From assembly GCA_037721555.1 (NCBI GenBank), contig JBBJOI010000013.1, forward strand, positions 1 through 64,000: a stretch of DNA of 64,000 nt, in the 5' to 3' direction. Position numbers and translations under genes: made by a program. This DNA comes from Gaiellasilicea sp037721555. Lineage in GTDB: Bacteria; Actinomycetota; Thermoleophilia; Gaiellales; Gaiellaceae. The notes under the pieces were generated by a model that had not been told where the DNA came from, made no database searches, and worked only from the letters and a program-made list of their open reading frames with translations. How positions within the stretch are numbered: position 1 is the first letter of the stretch; the number at the start of each line of letters is the position of its first letter. Positions 59,228 to 64,000 of this stretch are shown here, in pieces.

Positions 59228-60009
59228 AGTACGTCAAGGTCGAGCACGAGGGGGCAATCGCGCTCGTCACCCTCGATCACCCGCCTGTGAACGCTCTGTC
59301 GGCACGGCTGCTCGAGGAGCTCGAGGCCGAGCACGAGGCACTCGACACGTCGGACGAGACGCGCGTGATCGTCATCCGCGGTGCCGGCGAGAAGGCCTTT
59401 GTCGCCGGCGCCGACATCTCGGAGTTTCCCGCCATGCGCGACGCCGCGATCGAGGCGGCCGAAGGAGGCTCGGCGCGCGGAATCCAGAAGCTGGCGATGA
59501 AGATGGAGGCGGGACGCACGGCGGTGATCGCCGAGATCCATGGCTACTGTCTCGGCGGCGGACTCGAGCTGGCGATGTCATGTGACATCCGGGTCGCGGC
59601 CGAGGACGCACAGCTCGGGCAGCCGGAGATCAAGCTCGGGCTGATCCCAGGCGGCGGCGGCACGCAACGCCTGCCGCGGCTCGTCGGCCACGGCCGCGCG
59701 CTCTACCTCAACCTCACCGGTGACCCGATCTCGGGCGCGCAGGCCTACGACTGGGGCCTGGTCGAGCGCGTCGTACCGCGGGCGGAGCTGCACGACGCCG
59801 TGCTGGAGATCGCGCGCACGCTCTCGGAGCGCTCGCCGCACTCCACGGCCGTGATCAAGGAGCTCGCAGCGCAGACGCGCGACCTGCCGCTCGCCGACGG
59901 GATGCAGAAGGAGGCCCAGGCCTTCATGCGCTGCATCGGGAGCGAGGACGGCGCCGAGGGCGTGATGGCCTTTCTCGAGAAGCGCACGCCGCAGTTCACG
60001 GGTCGATGA
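59221..60009 (+). CDS. Enoyl-CoA hydratase/isomerase
   Basis: 262 residues, crotonase fold. AFVAGADISEFPAM and EIHGYCLGGGLELAMSCDIR form the oxyanion hole; GQPEIKLGLIPGGGGTQRLPRLVG carries the catalytic glutamate regions. GGAGCC precedes the ATG at 5 nt. Second step of beta-oxidation. It is the last gene before a 168-bp promoter region. Confidence 0.94.
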   Translation: MAEYVKVEHEGAIALVTLDHPPVNALSARLLEELEAEHEALDTSDETRVIVIRGAGEKAFVAGADISEFPAMRDAAIEAAEGGSARGIQKLAMKMEAGRTAVIAEIHGYCLGGGLELAMSCDIRVAAEDAQLGQPEIKLGLIPGGGGTQRLPRLVGHGRALYLNLTGDPISGAQAYDWGLVERVVPRAELHDAVLEIARTLSERSPHSTAVIKELAAQTRDLPLADGMQKEAQAFMRCIGSEDGAEGVMAFLEKRTPQFTGR

Positions 60010-60082
60010 GAAAGTGGGCCTTCCGGCAACAGTTAAGGCGCCGCTGATGCGTCATCTGCGGCGCGCTGCGTCGTCCTCAGTC

Positions 60083-60108
60083 GCGTCCATACCAACCGGT
60101 ATGGACGC
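60083..60108. promoter_or_regulatory. 26-bp palindrome upstream of quinone oxidoreductase gene
   Basis: Arms GCGTCCATACC and GGTATGGACGC are exact 11-bp inverted repeats around AACC. The CCATACC-GGTATGG core resembles TetR-family operators. A -10-like TAGCAT starts 12 nt downstream (60120-60125). Alternatively it could terminate the upstream transcript, but it has no T-run. Confidence 0.6.
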
Positions 60109-60177
60109 TCCCTGTGTCCTAGCATCGCTTGCAGCTCACGCGCCATCGACGCCGAACGGTCACCGGGAGACCCACTG

Positions 60178-61092
60178 ATGCGGGCGGCAGTCCTCCATGC
60201 GATCGGCGAGCCACTGTCGGTCGACGACGTGGCCGATCCGGTCGTGGCCGCGGGCCAGTCCCTCGTCGACGTGCGCGCCGCCGGGATCAACTTCGCCGAC
60301 GTGCTGATGCAGGTCGGCCGCTATCCGCAACCGCCGCCGCTGCCCACGGTCCTCGGCAGCGAGGTCGCAGGCGACCTGGACGGAAGGCGGGTGCTCGCGT
60401 TCGTACGGCACTCTGGCGGTGGCTACGCCGAGCGCGCCGCTGTCGACGACGAGTGGGTCTTCGACCTGCCGGACACCGCGAGCTACGCCGAGGGAGCGTC
60501 GTTCCTGACCACGTACCTGACGGCGTCGATCCCACTGAGGAGACAAGCCCGCCTGCACCCCGACTCGAACGTCCTCGTCACCGCCGCGGCCGGCGGCGTC
60601 GGGACGGCGGCGATTCAGATCGCAACCTTCGCCGGAGCGACAGTCACGGCGGCCGCGGGATCGGAGGAGAAGCGCGAGCTCGCCCGTCAGCTGGGCGCGC
60701 AGCGGACGGTCTCCTACGAGGAGATCGGCGAGCTCGACGACATCGACGTCGCGTTCGACCTGGTCGGCGGGCCGGTGTTCGCGAGTTGCCTGAAGGCGTT
60801 GCGACCGCTCGGCGTCGCGATCGCGATCGGCTTCGCCGGAGGATCGTGGGAGCAGGTCGATCCCGCGCGCCTCGTCGGTCGCAACATCGGCGCGCAGGGC
60901 TTCTACCTCGGCCGGCTGATGGGCTTCCAGCCGAAGCTCGTCCAGCAGGAGGCGGCGGAGCTGCTGGCGCTCTGGCGGCGGGGCTCGCTCCGGCCGGTCG
61001 TGGGTGCGGAGTTCCCGCTCGAGCAGGCAAACGAGGCGCACGAGCTGATCGGATCGAGGCGCTCGACCGGGAAGATCGTGCTTGTTCCTTAG
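60178..61092 (+). CDS. NADPH:quinone reductase-like, zinc-free MDR oxidoreductase
   Basis: 304 residues. GroES-like N-terminus (MRAAVLHAIGEPLSVDDVADP, AAGINFADVLMQVGRYP), Rossmann AAAGGVGTAAIQIATFAGA, and the QOR-like IVLVP end. No catalytic zinc cysteines. GGGAG lies 8 nt before the ATG. NADPH-dependent reduction of quinones or enones; substrate unknown. Its promoter region holds the 26-bp palindrome. Confidence 0.88.
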   Translation: MRAAVLHAIGEPLSVDDVADPVVAAGQSLVDVRAAGINFADVLMQVGRYPQPPPLPTVLGSEVAGDLDGRRVLAFVRHSGGGYAERAAVDDEWVFDLPDTASYAEGASFLTTYLTASIPLRRQARLHPDSNVLVTAAAGGVGTAAIQIATFAGATVTAAAGSEEKRELARQLGAQRTVSYEEIGELDDIDVAFDLVGGPVFASCLKALRPLGVAIAIGFAGGSWEQVDPARLVGRNIGAQGFYLGRLMGFQPKLVQQEAAELLALWRRGSLRPVVGAEFPLEQANEAHELIGSRRSTGKIVLVP

Positions 61093-61151
61093 AGCCTCTG
61101 ACACAATGAAGCTCTATGCCGCCGGCGCGGCCTCACTGTGTTAGAGACTCT
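61089..61151. repeat. Inverted repeat around the start of the next SDR gene
   Basis: AGAGCCTCTGACACA (61091-61105) pairs with TGTGTTAGAGACTCT (61137-61151), all 15 positions if two G-T pairs are allowed, with a 31-nt loop. The SDR's GTG start (61138) is inside the right arm. CTTAGAGCCTCTGACAC at the left differs at two of 17 positions from the motif in the 50633 repeat. Confidence 0.55.
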
Positions 61152-61821
61152 TGAGACAGCGGTGGTGACGGGCTCGGTCGGCGGGATCGGCCAGGCGATC
61201 GTAGGCGCGCTCGAGGCGGAGGGTGCATCCGTGCTCGGCCTCGACCTCGCCGGTGGGTTCGACGTCACGAGCCTCGAGGCCTGGGAGAGCGTTGAGCCGG
61301 CCGACCTCGTCTGCCTGAACGCAGGCGTGCTATCGGCCGGCGACGGTTCGCTGGCCGATTACCGCCGGATCCTCGGCGTCAACATCGACGGGGTCGTCTT
61401 CGGCGTGCGGGCGCTCGCGCCGAGGATGCGTGAGGGCAGTGTCTTCGTCGTCACCGCCTCCCTCGCAGGTCTGATTCCGATGGAATCCGATCCGCTCTAC
61501 GTGCTGACGAAGCACGCAGTCGTCGGCTATGCCCGCTCGATGGCACCGGTACTCGAGCCCCGCGGGGTCCGCATCAACCTCGTCTGTCCGGGGATCGTGC
61601 GGACCGCGATGAGCGTGCCGGTGCAGGCAGAGCTCGACGCGGCCGGCTTCCCGCTGATGGAGCCCGAGCAGATCGCGGAGGCGGTTCTGCTGGCCGGCCG
61701 AAGCGAGAGCACGGGCCAGGCCTGGGTCTGCCAGCCGGGCCGCGAGCCGATGCTTTTCCGCTTCCCGAACGTTCCCGGGCCGCGCGTCGAGGGCGCGCAG
61801 GGAATGGTGCCGCAGCTCTAG
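61138..61821 (+). CDS. Short-chain dehydrogenase/reductase
   Basis: 227 residues from GTG 61138. TGSVGGIGQAIVGALEAEG, LNAGVLSAG, VVTASLAG (Ser), YVLTKHAVVGYARSM (YxxxK) and INLVCPGIVRTAM are SDR landmarks. The C-terminus (STGQAWVCQPGREPMLFRFPNV) is typical of a clade in fatty acid and steroid clusters. Substrate unknown. Separate from the earlier SDR, which is the probable beta-oxidation dehydrogenase. Confidence 0.88.
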   Translation: MLETLETAVVTGSVGGIGQAIVGALEAEGASVLGLDLAGGFDVTSLEAWESVEPADLVCLNAGVLSAGDGSLADYRRILGVNIDGVVFGVRALAPRMREGSVFVVTASLAGLIPMESDPLYVLTKHAVVGYARSMAPVLEPRGVRINLVCPGIVRTAMSVPVQAELDAAGFPLMEPEQIAEAVLLAGRSESTGQAWVCQPGREPMLFRFPNVPGPRVEGAQGMVPQL

Positions 61822-61853
61822 CACTGCAAGACGGAGGCGCGCCTCGTCTCCAC

Positions 61854-61957
61854 GACTACCGTCTCGGGACGTGCCGGGGACAGACCCTGGGACGTGGACG
61901 TTCGGGACTACCGTCTCGGGACGTGCCGGGGACAGACCCTGGGACGTGGACGTTCGG
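61854..61957. repeat. Two exact tandem copies of a 52-bp GC-rich unit
   Basis: The unit GACTACCGTCTCGGGACGTG... ends ...GTGGACGTTCGG and repeats from 61854-61905 to 61906-61957 with no visible difference. It contains GACGTGCCGGGGACAGACCC, a motif I associate with REP-like intergenic repeats in high-GC actinobacteria. No gene is inside. It lies before an F420-type oxidoreductase gene. Confidence 0.85.
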
Positions 61958-61993
61958 GCCACGTCTCAGAAGTACGCGGCGTAGGATCGGCTC

Positions 61994-62988
<995 letters not shown>

Positions 62989-62992
<4 letters not shown>

Positions 62993-63906
62993 GAGAAGCG
63001 TTCGCGGCCGCGTTGGGCGAGCCCGTCGAGCGCGCCGTGCTGCTGGCCGGCGGCGCCTCGAAGGAAGCGTGGGCGGTCGATGCCGGCGGGCGTGAGCTGC
63101 TGATCCGTCGCGCCGCAGGCGGCGTCATCCACCAGACGACGCTGTCGCTCGAGCACGAGTTCGAGGTGCTGCGGGCGGCGCACGAGGCCGGCGTGAAGGT
63201 GCCGGAGCCGATCGCGTACCTGGGCGAGGTCGAGGGCCGCGAGGCGTTCGTGATGGAGCGGATCAAGGGCGAGACGATCGGCCGGCGAATCGTCAAGAGC
63301 CCACCGCCCGGGCTCGACCTCCAGCTCGCCGAGGAGCTGGCCAAGATCCACGCGATCCCACCCGAGCGGCTGCCGTTCCTCGAGCAGGGCGACACGATCG
63401 CCCGCTTCTACGCGGAGCTCGACTCGGTCGGCGAGCCGCACCCCGCGATCGAGCTCGGGTTGCACTGGGTCAAGGAGCGGCTACCGCAGGGCCGCGAACC
63501 CGTCGTCGTGCACGGCGACTGGCGGATCGGCAATGTTGCCGTGGATGACAACGGATTGGTCGCGGTGCTCGACTGGGAGTTCGCCCACCTCGGCGACCCC
63601 GTCGAGGACCTCGCGTGGCCGCTGGTCCGCGCGTGGCGCTTCGGCGCCGACGACAAGCACCTCGGCGGGATCGGCGACCTCGACCGGTACCTGGAGCGCT
63701 ACGCGGACCTGACCGGCCGCACGGTCACGCGCGAGGAGCTGCTCGCCTGGGAGGTGTTTGGCAACGTCAAGTGGGCGACCGGCTGCCTTACCCAGTCACG
63801 CCGGCACCTGAACGGCCAGGAGAGGAGCGTCGAGCTCGCCGTGCTCGGTCGTCTGGCCGCGGAGATGGAGTACGAGCTGCTCGACCTGATCGACAAGGCC
63901 GCATGA
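62989..63906 (+). CDS. APH-family kinase, ACAD10/11 type
   Basis: 305 residues. LAGGASKEAWAVDAG opening, VVVHGDWRIGNVAVDD with the catalytic HGD..N, and VLDWEFAHLGDPVEDLAW with the metal DWE. Complete catalytic motifs, unlike the family member at 16514. This kinase type phosphorylates 4-hydroxyacyl-CoA in ACAD10/11-linked beta-oxidation. Here it follows an LLM oxidoreductase and precedes a DUF6285 gene. Overlap ATGA with the next. Confidence 0.9.
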
Positions 63907-64000
63907 CTGGCCAGCATGACCGCCCCACGCCGCAGGAGCTGGCGGAGGCGGTCCGGGAATTCCTGCAGGAGGAGATCCTCCCGATCCTCGCCGACCACCG
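63903..64000 (+). CDS. DUF6285-like protein, cut by window edge
   Basis: The ATG overlaps the kinase stop by 4 nt. The visible 32 residues, MTGQHDRPTPQELAEAVREF then LQEEILPILADHR, match my memory of small proteins that sit between APH-type kinase and acyl-CoA dehydrogenase genes. The rest is beyond the window. Confidence 0.65.
   Translation, partial: MTGQHDRPTPQELAEAVREFLQEEILPILADH

Overview
The window is high-GC DNA with dense, overlapping operons and many GTG starts. F420 cofactor biosynthesis, long actinobacterial-style operons, probable leaderless genes and a predicted PPi-type phosphofructokinase point to an actinobacterium. My best guess is a Thermoleophilia (Gaiellales/Solirubrobacterales-like) soil lineage; that placement is inference from gene content and protein style.

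Layout. 1-5.3 kb: the 5' part of a tRNA-Leu(CAA), a phosphofructokinase, a GT-C glycosyltransferase, a secreted beta-propeller protein and a frameshifted nucleotidyltransferase. 5.4-9.9 kb: a deoxyribose operon (deoC, a 55-codon small ORF, a full aldehyde dehydrogenase, a truncated aldehyde dehydrogenase and an alpha/beta hydrolase). 10-12.5 kb: zinc peptidase and lipoprotein. 12.2-27 kb: a long minus-strand housekeeping block (era, cdd, a DgkA-PAP2 fusion, ybeY, phoH, a VapBC-like pair, yqeY, HIT, mtaB, prmA, dnaJ, hrcA, hemW, lepA, murJ). 27-33.8 kb: rpsT, holA, comEC, comEA and leuS. 33.9-43 kb: lysA and an almost complete histidine pathway, with a HisC-HisB fusion and a TrpR-like regulator divergent from hisA. 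hisA is translationally coupled to a FrnE/DsbA-type oxidoreductase whose first active-site Cys is an in-frame TGA. 43-49 kb: fused FO synthase and a branched-chain-amino-acid-type ABC transporter without its binding protein. 49-64 kb: a desaturase and a large acyl-CoA catabolic cluster (acyl-CoA dehydrogenases, acyl-CoA synthetase, enoyl-CoA hydratase, SDRs, an F420/LLM oxidoreductase and an APH/DUF6285 pair).

Most notable. (1) At 41804-42409 a DsbA-family gene reads Sec-Pro-Phe-Cys at the CxxC site, with a SECIS-like stem-loop just after the UGA; it looks like an overlooked selenoprotein. (2) leuS is preceded by a nine-codon ORF with CTA and TTG leucine codons, competing hairpins and a textbook intrinsic terminator. 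The terminator has no other minus-strand gene to end, so it looks like an attenuator. (3) yerC and hisA diverge from a 24-bp element with three TGCTAACA-like half-sites holding two -10 boxes, each 6 nt from a start codon. (4) Several short repeats and palindromes lie between genes or at gene ends, including a tandem 52-bp repeat and a 15-bp repeat carrying stop and start codons between two acyl-CoA dehydrogenase genes.

Start codons were chosen by family alignment from memory, Shine-Dalgarno sites and overlap with neighbours. No database search was possible.
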